NCBI RefSeq assembly: GCF_026790065.1
Contig: NZ_JALAMO010000010.1
Coordinates: forward strand, 1-64,000
DNA length: 64,000 nucleotides
Reading direction: 5' to 3'
Origin: Bacillus sp. N13C7
GTDB lineage: Bacteria > Bacillota > Bacilli > Bacillales > Bacillaceae
Shown: piece by piece, positions 45,237-56,357 of the stretch
Layout of the letters: each line of letters begins with the position of its first letter
Numbering within the stretch: the stretch's first letter is position 1
Translations under genes and position numbers: made by a program
The notes under the pieces: generated by a model
Seen by the model: only the letters and a program-made list of their open reading frames with translations
What the model was told of the DNA's origin: nothing
Database searches by the model: none

Positions 45237-46144
45237 TATGAGAAATATGCGTGGCAAAGGCTTTCTAAATCAGCTGGGAAAGGAGCTTCAGCAACAATGA
45301 GCTCGCCTGTTATCGGGTGAACCGCTTGTACTTTTTTTGCGTGCAGCGCCTGCCTGTTTAGCAGCTTGCTTCCCCCTCCGTAAAGTGAGTCTCCTGTTAG
45401 CGGATGGCCGATGCTCGCCATATGGACACGAATTTGGTGCGTTCTGCCTGTTTCTAGCTCTAATTCAACGAGCGACAGCCGCTCTTTCGTATTGCTGGCA
45501 ATCACCTTGAAATGAGTGACGGCTGTTTGCCCGCCTGGTGAAACCCGGCGTCTTGTCGGGTGTGATCGGTCTCTGCCGATCGGTGAATCAATTGTTCCTT
45601 TTTTCATTTTAAGCTTTCCTTCAGCAATGGCCGTATATGTACGCTTCAGCGTCTTTTTTTCTAACTGCTGGTCTAAGATGGCGTGTGCCAAACGATGCTT
45701 GGCAAAAACGACTGCGCCAGATGTATCCTGATCAAGTCGATGGACGTGGCGCACCTTGCATGCTTCGCCATTCACCTGATAATGGTAGGCAATCAAATTA
45801 GCCAGTGTGCCGGTTTGCCCATCCTCATTCGGATGTGTCGCTATGCCAGCGGGTTTATTGACGATGAGCATGTGACTGTCCTCAAATAAAATATCAAGCT
45901 CTCCATACTCCGGAATGACGGAAGATTCTTCAATTTCCTGAAGATCAATGAAGACGCGGTCTCCCTTTTTTAGAATGACGTTGGTAATGACGGATTCGTG
46001 ATTGACCTTTATCTGATGGTTGGTTACCCAAGCTTGGATCACGGGTTTAGAGGCTTTGAGTGCTGTTTTCAATACAGAAAACAGCCATTGTCCATCCTGT
46101 TTGTCATTGATGAGGAACTCAAGCCCTCTGCCTTTTTGTTTCAT
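45236..46144 (-). CDS. yhcT: RluD-family pseudouridine synthase YhcT
   Basis: 302 aa. A short S4-like N-terminal region precedes the RluA/RluD catalytic domain. The motif HRLDQDTSGAVVFAK (about residues 138-152) holds the catalytic Asp, and LETGRTHQIRVHMASIGHPL is the second family signature. It modifies uridines in rRNA or tRNA; the target site is not predictable here. AAGGAG precedes the ATG at 46144. Convergent with yhcS. Confidence 0.93.
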   Translation of the reverse strand: MKQKGRGLEFLINDKQDGQWLFSVLKTALKASKPVIQAWVTNHQIKVNHESVITNVILKKGDRVFIDLQEIEESSVIPEYGELDILFEDSHMLIVNKPAGIATHPNEDGQTGTLANLIAYHYQVNGEACKVRHVHRLDQDTSGAVVFAKHRLAHAILDQQLEKKTLKRTYTAIAEGKLKMKKGTIDSPIGRDRSHPTRRRVSPGGQTAVTHFKVIASNTKERLSLVELELETGRTHQIRVHMASIGHPLTGDSLYGGGSKLLNRQALHAKKVQAVHPITGELIVAEAPFPADLESLCHAYFS

Positions 46145-46275
46145 GTCAAATGGCTCCTTTTCGAAGCGAAAGTCCGTTGTTTCTCATAGGAAACACTTAC
46201 CTTAGCTTTCGAGTTTTTTTCTGTGCTATTCTTGATTAAGACTTAGGATATTCGATGGCAAGAAAGGTGATTGAC

Positions 46276-46650
46276 GTGAGAATTGTGAACGCAGCAACTG
46301 CAGAACAGGAGAGCTTTATCAAGGAGCTGTCAATGGAGCTTTTCCATGATGTATTTCCTCTTTATTTCTCCGAACTGGATATTCAGCGCTTTAAAAAGAA
46401 AGGCGTTCTGTCTTTAAATAACCATTATTACCAAGGAACTTTAAAAGAAGCGTTTCAAATTATGGCTTGTCTGCAAATGATACATATTATCCTGACAAAG
46501 CCTTCGCCGCACTTTGATGTGAGTGATCAGGCGATTTTTGAGAAAAACAGCAAGATGCTGAATGATTTCGGAATTTATTTTCCGTTTGCTTTTTCTGACT
46601 TTCAATTGAAATCCAACAAAGCCTTTTTCGGTCACAGAAGGCTGATATAA
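46276..46650 (+). CDS. yhcU: YhcU, hypothetical protein
   Basis: About 124 aa, soluble, mixed helical, beginning (GTG)RIVNAATAEQESFIKEL; belongs to a Bacillus family (DUF5365-like) without known role. An upstream in-frame ATG (46255) exists, but the AAAGGTGA before GTG 46276 fits better. Monocistronic, terminator at 46659. Confidence 0.8.
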   Translation: MRIVNAATAEQESFIKELSMELFHDVFPLYFSELDIQRFKKKGVLSLNNHYYQGTLKEAFQIMACLQMIHIILTKPSPHFDVSDQAIFEKNSKMLNDFGIYFPFAFSDFQLKSNKAFFGHRRLI

Positions 46651-46658
46651 TCCGGCTG

Positions 46659-46692
46659 CAAGAGCTTTTCCATTTTCAGAAAAGCTCTTTTA
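46659..46692 (+). terminator. Terminator of yhcU
   Basis: AAGAGCTTTTC-CATTTTCA-GAAAAGCTCTTTT. Confidence 0.88.
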
Positions 46693-46787
46693 TGCATCAG
46701 GGAAATCATATCATAAAACCTTTCCTCTAACTCCCTTTTTAATCGGCACGTGTCTGAACATACTAATGTTTGAAAGGGGTGCTGACA

Positions 46788-47210
46788 ATGAGTTCAGTAA
46801 AAGATACAATGACAACGCAGGTGGCAACCGTTTCACCGAATCAAACGATTCAGGAAGCGGCTTCTCTCATGAAACAGCATAACGTCGGGGTGATTCCCGT
46901 TGTAGAGCAAGGTGCTTTAAAAGGAATGCTGACTGACCGTGACATTGCATTAAGAACTACAGCTCAGGGCCGAGATGGCCAGACACCCGTTTCAGAAGTG
47001 ATGTCAACAGACCTCGTATCAGGAAATCCTAATATGAGTCTGGAAGACGCGTCGCAGCTGATGGCCCAGCACCAAATCCGCCGCCTTCCTATTGTAGATC
47101 AAAACAATCTAGTCGGGATCGTTGCGCTTGGAGACCTGGCAGTCAATCAGATGTCGAACGAGTCTGCTGGAGAAGCACTGACAAACATTTCTCATCAAAA
47201 CATTCATTAA
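46788..47210 (+). CDS. yhcV: CBS-domain protein YhcV
   Basis: 140 aa consisting of a Bateman module: CBS 1 (about residues 8-62, QEAASLMKQHNVGVIPVVEQ) and CBS 2 (about residues 72-128, DASQLMAQHQIRRLPIVDQN). Such modules bind adenosyl nucleotides. AAAGGGGTG precedes ATG 46788. A CATACTA sequence (46759-46765) is a perfect SigG/SigF-like -10 but has no matching -35, so regulation is open. Terminator at 47212. Confidence 0.92.
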   Translation: MSSVKDTMTTQVATVSPNQTIQEAASLMKQHNVGVIPVVEQGALKGMLTDRDIALRTTAQGRDGQTPVSEVMSTDLVSGNPNMSLEDASQLMAQHQIRRLPIVDQNNLVGIVALGDLAVNQMSNESAGEALTNISHQNIH

Positions 47211-47211
47211 T

Positions 47212-47243
47212 AAGAAAGAGCTTGCTGCGTGCAGGCTCTTTCT
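47212..47243 (+). terminator. Terminator of yhcV
   Basis: AAGAAAGAGCTTGC-TGCGT-GCAGGCTCTTTCTT. Confidence 0.88.
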
Positions 47244-47331
47244 TCACATAACCCCTTACTTTTTGAAAGCAGGCACGTTTAGGGGTATAGTTATACATAT
47301 GTCTCAATTCGGACTAAAGGAGTTGTACGCA

Positions 47332-47994
47332 GTGATTAAAGCGTTAATTTTTGATTTTGACGGGCTTATTCTCGATACAGAAACACACGAATATGAAGTC
47401 CTTCAGGAAATATTTGAGGAACACGGCTCAGTCCTGCCGCTATCCGTCTGGGGAAAGGTCATTGGAACAGCCGCGGGATTTAAGCCGTTTGAATATTTAG
47501 AAGAGCAGATCGGCAAAAAGCTGAATCATGAAGAGCTGACAACATTGCGAAGAGAACGGTTTGCGAAACGCATCGAAACAGAAAAAGCAAGACCGGGTGT
47601 CGAGGCGTATCTGAACGCGGCAAAGGATTTAGGCTTAAAAGTAGGCCTCGCCTCCAGCTCTGATTATAAATGGGTATCGGGCCATTTGAAGCAAATCGGC
47701 CTGTTTGATGATTTTGAGGTCATTCAAACGGCGGATGATGTGGAAGAGGTAAAGCCAAATCCAGAACTATATTTATTGGCAGCAAAGAATCTCGGCGTAT
47801 CGCCGTCTGAATGTCTCGCGTTTGAGGATTCTGTCAACGGTTCGATTGCTGCGAAAAGAGCGGGAATGAAGTGTGTCATCGTCCCGAATAAAGTAACAAG
47901 CACCTTGATGTTTGAAGATTATGATCACAGGCTGGAATCAATGGCGGAGATGGAGCTCGCCCTATTGCTTGATCAGCTGAACAAACAACACTAG
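47332..47994 (+). CDS. yhcW: HAD-family phosphatase YhcW
   Basis: 220 aa HAD hydrolase of the beta-phosphoglucomutase-like group. Motif I is DFDGLILDTE (both Asp), motif II the Ser in GLASSSDYKWV, motif III the Lys in VEEVKPNPELYL and motif IV FEDSVNG. A helical cap sits between motifs I and II. GTG 47332 follows AAAGGAG; the frame continues upstream without support. Substrate unknown, probably a small phosphate ester. Followed after 15 bases by yhcX. Confidence 0.9.
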   Translation: MIKALIFDFDGLILDTETHEYEVLQEIFEEHGSVLPLSVWGKVIGTAAGFKPFEYLEEQIGKKLNHEELTTLRRERFAKRIETEKARPGVEAYLNAAKDLGLKVGLASSSDYKWVSGHLKQIGLFDDFEVIQTADDVEEVKPNPELYLLAAKNLGVSPSECLAFEDSVNGSIAAKRAGMKCVIVPNKVTSTLMFEDYDHRLESMAEMELALLLDQLNKQH

Positions 47995-48009
47995 AAAGGA
48001 GCGAGTAGA

Positions 48010-49551
48010 TTGTCTGAGAAATTAGATTTGACCCGTTTTGAAAAGAAAATGGTCATTCGCAATATCGAAGAGAAAGACATTGACAAGATTATCGATCTTC
48101 AAAAGGACTGCTTTCCGGGAATGGAGCCTTGGAAGCGGGAGCATTTAATCAGCCATTTGGAACATTTTCCTGAAGGGCAGTTTTGTGCTGAATTCGAAGG
48201 TGAAATTATCGGTTCGTGCTCAAGTCTCCTGATTAATTTTGATGAGTATGATGACCGCCATACGTGGCAGGACATTACAGATGACGGCTATATCACCAAC
48301 CATAACCCCGACGGCTTGAACATGTACGGAATTGAGGTCATGGTGCATCCGAAATACAGACGAATGAAGATTGGCCACCGTTTGTACGAGGCGAGAAAGG
48401 ACTTGGCCCGGCGCTTAAATCTGAAAAGCATCATCATAGGCGGAAGAATTCCGAACTATCACAAATATGCAGAAGAAATGACGGCGAGAGAGTATGTTGA
48501 ACAGGTGACTCGCCACCAAATTTACGATCCGGTCCTATCTTTTCAGCTGATGAATGGCTTTACGCTTATGCGGATTAATCCGAATTATCTCCCGGACGAT
48601 ACAGCTTCGATCAAATATGCGACGCTGATGGAATGGAACAATGTCGATTATCTTCCTCAGCAGACAAAACGCTATTATAAATCGGCGTTCCCTGTTAGAA
48701 TTTGTGTGATTCAATACGAAATGAAGAAAATTTATTCCTTTGAGGAATTTGCGAACCAAGTAGAATACTATGTCGATGTCGCTTCTGACGCGAGATCTGA
48801 TTTTGCGGTGTTCCCGGAAATTTTCACAACCCAGCTGATGTCCTTCCTTGAGGAACGGTCACCGAGCTTGGCGGTACAGAGAATTACCGAGTATACAGAA
48901 GATTACATCAGCCTGTTTACTGATTTGGCTGTGAAGTATAATGTCAACATTATCGGCGGATCTCATTTTGTCGAAGAGGAAGGCAAGATCTATAATATCG
49001 CTTACCTGTTCAGACGGGACGGAACGATCGAGAAGCAATATAAGCTCCATATTACGCCGAATGAACGCAAATGGTGGGGAATCAGCGCTGGAGACCAGGT
49101 TCGCGTGTTTGATACGGACTGCGGAAAAATCGCGATTCAGATCTGTTATGACATTGAATTTCCTGAGCTTGCCCGGATTGCGGCGGATAAGGGTGCAAAA
49201 ATTATTTTTACGCCGTTTTGTACAGAAGACCGCCAAGGCTATCTGCGTGTCAGATACTGTTCGCAAGCCCGAGCGGTTGAAAATCAAATTTATACGGTTA
49301 TCTCCGGAACGGTTGGAAACCTTCCGCAAACGGAAAATATGGATATACAATACGCTCAATCAGGCATCTTCGCACCATCTGATTTTGAATTTGCCAGAGA
49401 CGGCATTGTCGGTGAAACAAATCCGAATATCGAAATGGTCGTCATCGGCGATGTTGACCTGGAAATTCTCAGAAGACAGCGCCAAAACGGCACAGTGCGC
49501 CAGCTCAAAGACAGACGGCGTGATATTTATCATATTCAATATAAAAAATAA
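48010..49551 (+). CDS. yhcX: GNAT-nitrilase fusion protein YhcX
   Basis: 513 aa, two domains. An N-terminal GNAT acetyltransferase (about residues 14-215, acetyl-CoA loop around VHPKYRRMKIGHRLYEARKD) is fused to a carbon-nitrogen hydrolase of the nitrilase family (about residues 225-505) with the triad Glu in FAVFPEIFTT, Lys in EKQYKLHITPNE and Cys in IAIQICYDIEFPE. The combination suggests acylation and amide hydrolysis on the same metabolite, but the substrate is unknown. TTG start with AAAGGAGCG; probably co-transcribed with yhcW. Confidence 0.93.
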   Translation: MSEKLDLTRFEKKMVIRNIEEKDIDKIIDLQKDCFPGMEPWKREHLISHLEHFPEGQFCAEFEGEIIGSCSSLLINFDEYDDRHTWQDITDDGYITNHNPDGLNMYGIEVMVHPKYRRMKIGHRLYEARKDLARRLNLKSIIIGGRIPNYHKYAEEMTAREYVEQVTRHQIYDPVLSFQLMNGFTLMRINPNYLPDDTASIKYATLMEWNNVDYLPQQTKRYYKSAFPVRICVIQYEMKKIYSFEEFANQVEYYVDVASDARSDFAVFPEIFTTQLMSFLEERSPSLAVQRITEYTEDYISLFTDLAVKYNVNIIGGSHFVEEEGKIYNIAYLFRRDGTIEKQYKLHITPNERKWWGISAGDQVRVFDTDCGKIAIQICYDIEFPELARIAADKGAKIIFTPFCTEDRQGYLRVRYCSQARAVENQIYTVISGTVGNLPQTENMDIQYAQSGIFAPSDFEFARDGIVGETNPNIEMVVIGDVDLEILRRQRQNGTVRQLKDRRRDIYHIQYKK

Positions 49552-49556
49552 TTCCC

Positions 49557-49587
49557 AAAAAACCCGCCTGAATTGGCGGGTTTTTTT
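49557..49587 (+). terminator. Terminator of yhcWX
   Basis: AAAAAACCCGCC-TGAATT-GGCGGGTTTTTTT. Confidence 0.92.
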
Positions 49588-49649
49588 AAACAAAAGCGGA
49601 ATTGTTTAGGTGCTTTCTTTTAAAAAAAGTAAATTGTATAGTGGAGGTG

Positions 49650-49830
49650 CTTATGGAGTTTCTGTATTTTCGCCATTTCCTATATCATACAGAAAACGGC
49701 TAGGCTTCAACTGCTATTGCAATGGCTGTCCAAGTTGTTTCGACCTTTATCAGCACGATGCTGAGTATTGTCACCTTGCCTGTTTTGCTTTGGATGCTGC
49801 ATCTTCTTAATGGAGGGGATGTTTTATTAT
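49650..49830 (+). pseudogene. Remnant of an AEC-family transporter C-terminus
   Basis: Translation from 49704 reads ASTAIAMAVQVVSTFISTML, then SIVTLPVLLWML, the typical last helix of auxin-efflux-carrier-type permeases. Upstream coding resemblance (GGAYGVSVF) is in another frame, and an in-frame TAG stands at 49701, so at most the last 50-60 codons survive, frameshifted. The remainder of 49831-49969 shows no gene. Confidence 0.5.
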
Positions 49831-49969
49831 TTTGGGGGTTTATTGACTCCAACCCCGTCTGGCTTTATATTGAAGGCAGGGAAATCATCACTAAGACATC
49901 ACATAAGAGAAGGTCTGGTTAAACTGGATTGGCGCTTTAGTGAACGTTAATGAAATGGAGATGATGGGG

Positions 49970-51307
49970 ATGGAAAACATTCAGCAAAATCAGGGATTAA
50001 AGCAAAAAGATGAGCAATTTGTGTGGCATGCCATGAAGGGAGCGCATCAAGCGGACAGCCTGATTGCCCAAAAGGCTGAAGGGGCCTGGGTGACCGACAT
50101 AGACGGACGCCGCTATTTGGATGCCATGTCCGGTTTGTGGTGCGTCAATATCGGCTACGGCAGAAAGGAGCTTGCGGAGGCTGCCTATGAGCAATTAAAG
50201 GAGCTGCCTTATTACCCGTTAACGCAAAGTCATGCACCGGCAATTCAACTGGCGGAAAAGCTGAATGAATGGCTTGGCGGTGATTATGTCATCTTTTTTT
50301 CCAACAGCGGATCGGAAGCTAACGAAACGGCTTTTAAGATCGCCCGCCAGTACCATCTTCAAAACGGCGACCACAGCCGTTACAAATTCATCTCAAGATA
50401 TCGTGCATACCACGGAAACACATTGGGAGCGCTCTCAGCAACAGGGCAAGCGCAGCGGAAGTATAAATATGAGCCTTTAAGCCAGGGATTTCTGCATGCA
50501 GCCCCGCCAGATGTATATCGGAATCCTGAGGATGCTGACACGCTTGAAAGCGCAAACGAAATTGACCGCATCATGACATGGGAATTAAGCGAAACAATTG
50601 CCGGGGTCATCATGGAGCCTATCATAACAGGCGGAGGCATCTTAATGCCGCCTGAGGGATATATGAAGAAGGTGGAAGACATTTGCCGCCGCCACGGAGC
50701 TCTTTTGATTTGCGATGAAGTCATCTGCGGATTTGGACGGACAGGCGAGCCATTCGGATTTATGCATTACGGCGTGAAGCCTGATATCATTACGATGGCG
50801 AAGGGAATCACCAGCGCGTATCTGCCTTTGTCAGCAACTGCTGTAAAACGGGACATTTTCGAAGCGTACCAAGGGGAAGCGCCTTATGACCGTTTCCGCC
50901 ATGTGAACACGTTCGGCGGAAGCCCGGCTGCCTGTGCATTGGCGTTAAAAAACCTGCAAATTATGGAGGACGAACAGCTGATTCAGCGATCCCGCGACCT
51001 TGGAGCAAAGCTTTTGGGTGAGCTTCAGTCCTTGAGAAAACACCCGGCAGTCGGGGATGTTAGAGGAAAAGGACTGCTGATCGGAATCGAGCTCGTCAAA
51101 GATAAATTGACAAAAGAGCCGGCTGATGCCGAAAAAGTAAACCAGGTGGTTGCGGCTTGTAAAGAAAAAGGGCTGATCATCGGCAAAAACGGCGATACAG
51201 TTGCCGGCTACAACAACGTTATTCAGCTAGCGCCGCCGTTTTGCCTGACAGAAGAGGACCTTTCCTTTATCGTGAAAACGGTGAAAGATAGCTTTCAGAC
51301 GATTTAA
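49970..51307 (+). CDS. yhxA: Class III aminotransferase YhxA
   Basis: 445 aa PLP-dependent aminotransferase of the omega-amino acid/DAPA type. SNSGSEANETAFKIARQY binds the cofactor phosphate, LLICDEVICGFGRTG holds the Asp contacting the pyridine nitrogen, and the Schiff-base Lys is in TMAKGITSAYLPLSA. Amino donor and acceptor are unknown. ATG 49970 is preferred because GGAG lies 9 bases upstream; several earlier in-frame starts exist. Followed by glpP after 27 bases. Confidence 0.92.
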   Translation: MENIQQNQGLKQKDEQFVWHAMKGAHQADSLIAQKAEGAWVTDIDGRRYLDAMSGLWCVNIGYGRKELAEAAYEQLKELPYYPLTQSHAPAIQLAEKLNEWLGGDYVIFFSNSGSEANETAFKIARQYHLQNGDHSRYKFISRYRAYHGNTLGALSATGQAQRKYKYEPLSQGFLHAAPPDVYRNPEDADTLESANEIDRIMTWELSETIAGVIMEPIITGGGILMPPEGYMKKVEDICRRHGALLICDEVICGFGRTGEPFGFMHYGVKPDIITMAKGITSAYLPLSATAVKRDIFEAYQGEAPYDRFRHVNTFGGSPAACALALKNLQIMEDEQLIQRSRDLGAKLLGELQSLRKHPAVGDVRGKGLLIGIELVKDKLTKEPADAEKVNQVVAACKEKGLIIGKNGDTVAGYNNVIQLAPPFCLTEEDLSFIVKTVKDSFQTI

Positions 51308-51334
51308 TATAAAAGTGATTGATTAAAGGAGCAC

Positions 51335-51913
51335 ATGATGAGTTTTCACAATCAGCCTATTTTACCGGCTATTCGAAATATGAAGCAATTTGATGAGTTT
51401 TTGAACAGTTCATTTTCCTACGGTGTTATTCTGGATATTCATCTCGGCCAGCTGAAGGGCGTAATCCGAGAGGCAAAAAAGCACGGAAAGAACATGATGG
51501 TGCACGTCGATCTCATCCAAGGGATCAAGCATGATGAATACGGAGCAGAGTTTATTTGCCAGGACATCAAGCCCGCTGGGATTATTTCAACAAGATCGAA
51601 CGTGATTGCCAAAGCGAAGCAGAAGAAAATTTATGCGATTCAGCGTCTGTTTCTGCTGGATACAAGTGCGATGGAGAAAAGCATGGAGTTTGTCGGCAAG
51701 CATAAGCCTGACTTTATTGAAGTGCTGCCCGGCATCGTTCCGTCACTCATTCAAGAAATAAAAGAGAAAACGGGAATTCCTATCTTTGCTGGCGGTTTCA
51801 TCCGTACGGAAAAGGATGTAGAACAGGCGTTGAAAGCGGGGGCTGTTGCTGTCACAACGTCAAACACCAAATTATGGAAGAAATATGAAAACTTTTTGAC
51901 AGAAAGTGATTGA
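51335..51913 (+). CDS. glpP: Glycerol regulon antiterminator GlpP
   Basis: 192 aa RNA-binding antiterminator of the GlpP family, with a TIM-barrel-like fold ([53 protein letters not shown]). In the presence of glycerol-3-phosphate it binds the leaders of glpFK and glpD and prevents termination. AAAGGAG precedes tandem ATG codons at 51335 and 51338. The glpFK promoter begins immediately after the gene. Confidence 0.95.
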   Translation: MMSFHNQPILPAIRNMKQFDEFLNSSFSYGVILDIHLGQLKGVIREAKKHGKNMMVHVDLIQGIKHDEYGAEFICQDIKPAGIISTRSNVIAKAKQKKIYAIQRLFLLDTSAMEKSMEFVGKHKPDFIEVLPGIVPSLIQEIKEKTGIPIFAGGFIRTEKDVEQALKAGAVAVTTSNTKLWKKYENFLTESD

Positions 51914-51938
51914 CACCGCTTTCATCCACTGATACAAT
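51910..51938 (+). promoter_or_regulatory. glpFK promoter with cre site
   Basis: TTGACA (51910-51915), 17 bases, TACAAT (51933-51938). TTGACACCGCTTTCAT (51910-51925) matches the CcpA cre consensus WTGNNARCGNWWWCAW at all but one position and overlaps the -35, explaining glucose repression. Confidence 0.82.
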
Positions 51939-51970
51939 TGCACTAGGTTAATACATTGTGATGGAGAACT

Positions 51971-52037
51971 CGGAGACCACAGCAGCTCTTTACGGTAAAT
52001 GTCTATGCACCCGTAAAGCGGTTTGTTGTGGTTTTTT
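51971..52037 (+). terminator. GlpP-dependent leader terminator of glpFK
   Basis: ACCACAGCAGCTCTTTACGG and CCGTAAAGCGGTTTGTTGTGGT form a long hairpin followed by seven T, between promoter and glpF. It shares GAGACCACAGCA and TGTTGTGGT with the glpD leader; the 5' part is the GlpP target. Confidence 0.88.
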
Positions 52038-52083
52038 TCTTCTCTATCATACTTCTTAATCGTGACTCTAGGAGGAATGTGCT

Positions 52084-52908
52084 ATGACAGCATTTTGGGG
52101 AGAAGTCATCGGTACGATGCTGCTGATCATTTTTGGAGCAGGGGTTTGTGCAGGTGTCAATTTAAAGAAATCGCTTTCATTCCAGTCTGGCTGGATTGTT
52201 GTTGTATTTGGGTGGGGATTGGGTGTTGCCATGGCGGCTTATGCAGTTGGCGGCATAAGCGGAGCACACTTGAATCCGGCGCTAACGATAGCGCTTGCTT
52301 TTGTTGGAGATTTTCCGTGGAAAGAGGTTCCCGTTTATATTGCAGCACAAATGATCGGTGCGATCATCGGTGCGGTGATTATCTATTTGCATTACCTTCC
52401 GCATTGGAAGTCAACGGATGATCCCGCTACCAAGCTGGGTGTTTTCTCAACAGGCCCCAGCATTCCGCATACATTTGCAAACGTTTTAAGTGAAGTGATC
52501 GGGACTTTTGTCCTTGTGCTTGGAATCCTGGCTATTGGGGCAAATCAATTTACAGAAGGTCTTAATCCTTTAATCGTCGGTTTCCTCATTGTGGCGATCG
52601 GTATCTCTCTTGGAGGCACCACCGGCTATGCGATTAATCCGGCCCGTGACTTAGGCCCGCGGATTGCCCACGCTTTTCTTCCGATTCCGGGGAAAGGCTC
52701 ATCAAATTGGAAATACGCATGGGTTCCGGTAGTAGGCCCGATTTTAGGCGGATCATTCGGCGGCGTATTTTACAACGCTGCATTTAAAGGGCACATCACA
52801 AGCAGTTTCTGGATTGTAAGCGTTATATTGGTTGTGGTATTGTTAGGACTCTATGTTTATACGAAATCACATTCAGCTAAAACATTATCAAATTCAAAAT
52901 ATATTTAA
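52084..52908 (+). CDS. glpF: Glycerol facilitator GlpF
   Basis: 274 aa aquaglyceroporin with six membrane helices and two half-helices. The two NPA boxes are GAHLNPALTIA (about residue 63) and YAINPARDLGPR (about residue 185); the Asp after the second box is typical of glycerol channels. TAGGAGG precedes the ATG. First gene of glpFK; 18 bases to glpK. Confidence 0.97.
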   Translation: MTAFWGEVIGTMLLIIFGAGVCAGVNLKKSLSFQSGWIVVVFGWGLGVAMAAYAVGGISGAHLNPALTIALAFVGDFPWKEVPVYIAAQMIGAIIGAVIIYLHYLPHWKSTDDPATKLGVFSTGPSIPHTFANVLSEVIGTFVLVLGILAIGANQFTEGLNPLIVGFLIVAIGISLGGTTGYAINPARDLGPRIAHAFLPIPGKGSSNWKYAWVPVVGPILGGSFGGVFYNAAFKGHITSSFWIVSVILVVVLLGLYVYTKSHSAKTLSNSKYI

Positions 52909-54417
<1,509 letters not shown>

Positions 54418-54427
54418 AATCATACTA

Positions 54428-54436
54428 TGATATAAT
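54428..54436 (+). promoter_or_regulatory. Extended -10 promoter of glpD
   Basis: TGATATAAT is a perfect -10 with TGn extension, about 36 bases before the leader terminator. The -35 region is weak. Confidence 0.6.
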
Positions 54437-54471
54437 GGTTACAAGTTAATAAGAACGGTCCTGAGATGAGG

Positions 54472-54525
54472 AGAGACCACAGCACCAAAGTGTAAGCACG
54501 CACTTTGGCTGTTGTGGTCTCTTTT
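54472..54525 (+). terminator. GlpP-dependent leader terminator of glpD
   Basis: GAGACCACAGCACCAAAGTG and CACTTTGGCTGTTGTGGTCTC form a nearly perfect long hairpin followed by TTTTTCT. Conserved with the glpFK leader. Confidence 0.9.
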
Positions 54526-54560
54526 TCTATTTACCGTGACAACAAGGAGGAAACGTAATA

Positions 54561-56225
54561 ATGAAACATCAATTTTCAAGTCTTGAAAGAGATCGCATGC
54601 TGACAGACATGACGAAAAAAACATATGACCTATTTATTATCGGCGGAGGAATTACAGGAGCGGGAACAGCTCTTGACGCGGCATCAAGGGGAATGAAGGT
54701 CGCGCTCAGCGAAATGCAGGATTTTGCGGCGGGAACATCAAGCCGGTCAACGAAGCTGGTTCATGGCGGCTTGCGCTATTTAAAACAATTTGAAGTGAAA
54801 ATGGTGGCTGAGGTAGGGAAAGAACGAGCGATTGTTTATGAAAACGGTCCGCACGTCACCACACCGGAATGGATGCTGCTTCCGTTTCATAAAGGCGGCA
54901 CATTCGGCACATTCACAACCTCTATCGGGTTAAGAGTGTATGACTTCTTAGCAGGTGTGAAAAAATCAGAACGAAGAAGCATGCTTTCAGCAAAAGAAAC
55001 GCTGCAAAAAGAGCCATTAGTCAAAAAAGACGGCTTAAAAGGCGGCGGGTATTATGTGGAATACCGCACTGACGATGCGAGACTGACAATCGAAGTGATG
55101 AAGGAAGCGGTCAAATTCGGGGCAGAGCCTGTGAATTATTCCAAAGTGAAGGAGCTCCTTTACGAAAAAGGCAAAGCAGTCGGTGTGTTAATTGAAGATG
55201 TATTAACGAAGAAAGAATACAAAGTGTACGCGAAAAAAATCGTCAACGCGACAGGCCCTTGGGTCGATCAGCTCAGAGAAAAAGACCATTCGAAGAACGG
55301 CAAGCATTTGCAGCATACAAAAGGCGTTCACCTTGTGTTTGACCAGTCAGTCTTCCCGCTGAAACAGGCGGTATATTTCGATACACCTGACGGCCGTATG
55401 GTATTTGCAATTCCTCGCGAAGGCAAAACATACGTGGGAACAACAGACACGGTTTATAAAGAGGCGCTGGAGCATCCGCGAATGACAACAGAGGATCGTG
55501 ATTACGTCATCAATTCAATTAATTACATGTTCCCTGAACTGAATATCACAGCGAATGACATCGAATCAAGCTGGGCTGGGCTGCGTCCGCTGATACATGA
55601 AGAAGGCAAAGACCCTTCTGAAATTTCACGGAAGGACGAGATTTGGACATCGGACTCAGGATTAATCACCATTGCCGGCGGAAAACTGACCGGATACAGA
55701 AAAATGGCGGAGCACATCGTCGATCTTGTGCGCGACCGCTTAAAAGAAGAAGGCGAAAAGGATTTCGGACCTTGTAAAACGAAAAATATGCCAATCTCAG
55801 GTGGACACGTCGGCGGTTCTAAAAACCTTATGTCTTTCGTTACAGCGAAAACAAAAGAGGGAGTCGCGGCCGGTTTATCAGAAAAAGATGCCAAACAGCT
55901 GGCGATCAGATACGGCTCTAACGTTGAGCGGGTATTTAATCGAGTGGAAGCGCTGAAGGAAGAGGCAGAGAAACGCAATATTCCGGTTCATATTCTTGCT
56001 GAAGCAGAATACAGTATTGAAGAAGAGATGACTGCAACACCTGCTGACTTCTTTGTCCGCAGAACGGGACGTTTATTTTTTGATATCAATTGGGTAAGAA
56101 CATATAAAGATGCCGTTATTGATTATATGAGCGAGCGATTCCAATGGGATGAGCAGGCGAAAAACAAACATACAGAAAACCTTAACAAGCTTTTACACGA
56201 TGCGGTTGTGCCGCTCGAACAATAA
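54561..56225 (+). CDS. glpD: Glycerol-3-phosphate dehydrogenase GlpD
   Basis: 554 aa FAD-dependent, membrane-associated enzyme oxidising glycerol-3-phosphate to dihydroxyacetone phosphate and passing electrons to menaquinone. The FAD Rossmann motif is [36 protein letters not shown] is the next family signature, and the C-terminal DAO_C domain begins around residue 400. AAGGAGG precedes the ATG. Controlled by GlpP antitermination in its leader. Terminator at 56229. Confidence 0.97.
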   Translation: MKHQFSSLERDRMLTDMTKKTYDLFIIGGGITGAGTALDAASRGMKVALSEMQDFAAGTSSRSTKLVHGGLRYLKQFEVKMVAEVGKERAIVYENGPHVTTPEWMLLPFHKGGTFGTFTTSIGLRVYDFLAGVKKSERRSMLSAKETLQKEPLVKKDGLKGGGYYVEYRTDDARLTIEVMKEAVKFGAEPVNYSKVKELLYEKGKAVGVLIEDVLTKKEYKVYAKKIVNATGPWVDQLREKDHSKNGKHLQHTKGVHLVFDQSVFPLKQAVYFDTPDGRMVFAIPREGKTYVGTTDTVYKEALEHPRMTTEDRDYVINSINYMFPELNITANDIESSWAGLRPLIHEEGKDPSEISRKDEIWTSDSGLITIAGGKLTGYRKMAEHIVDLVRDRLKEEGEKDFGPCKTKNMPISGGHVGGSKNLMSFVTAKTKEGVAAGLSEKDAKQLAIRYGSNVERVFNRVEALKEEAEKRNIPVHILAEAEYSIEEEMTATPADFFVRRTGRLFFDINWVRTYKDAVIDYMSERFQWDEQAKNKHTENLNKLLHDAVVPLEQ

Positions 56226-56228
56226 ATC

Positions 56229-56260
56229 ATAACGGGCTGTCTGTCAGCCCGTTATTTCTT
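56229..56260 (+). terminator. Terminator of glpD
   Basis: ATAACGGGCTG-TCTGT-CAGCCCGTTAT followed by TTCTTTTT. Confidence 0.85.
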
Positions 56261-56296
56261 TTTACGTGCCGAAAGTGCCGGGTTTCAGGTTAACAA

Positions 56297-56325
56297 GTGA
56301 CAGAGGCACCCGCTTCATATAAAAT
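56297..56325 (+). promoter_or_regulatory. Possible promoter of pgcA
   Basis: GTGACA (56297-56302), 17 bases, TAAAAT (56320-56325). Confidence 0.45.
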
Positions 56326-56357
56326 AATGGCATAAGCTGATACATAGGAGGACGAAT

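Noticed and set aside
46759-46765. CATACTA as a SigG promoter for yhcV
   Set aside because: No TGMATA-like -35 is found 17-18 bases upstream.
48941-49609. 222-codon frame overlapping yhcX on the same strand
   Set aside because: Shadow frame of yhcX; the nitrilase domain with intact catalytic residues occupies the other frame.
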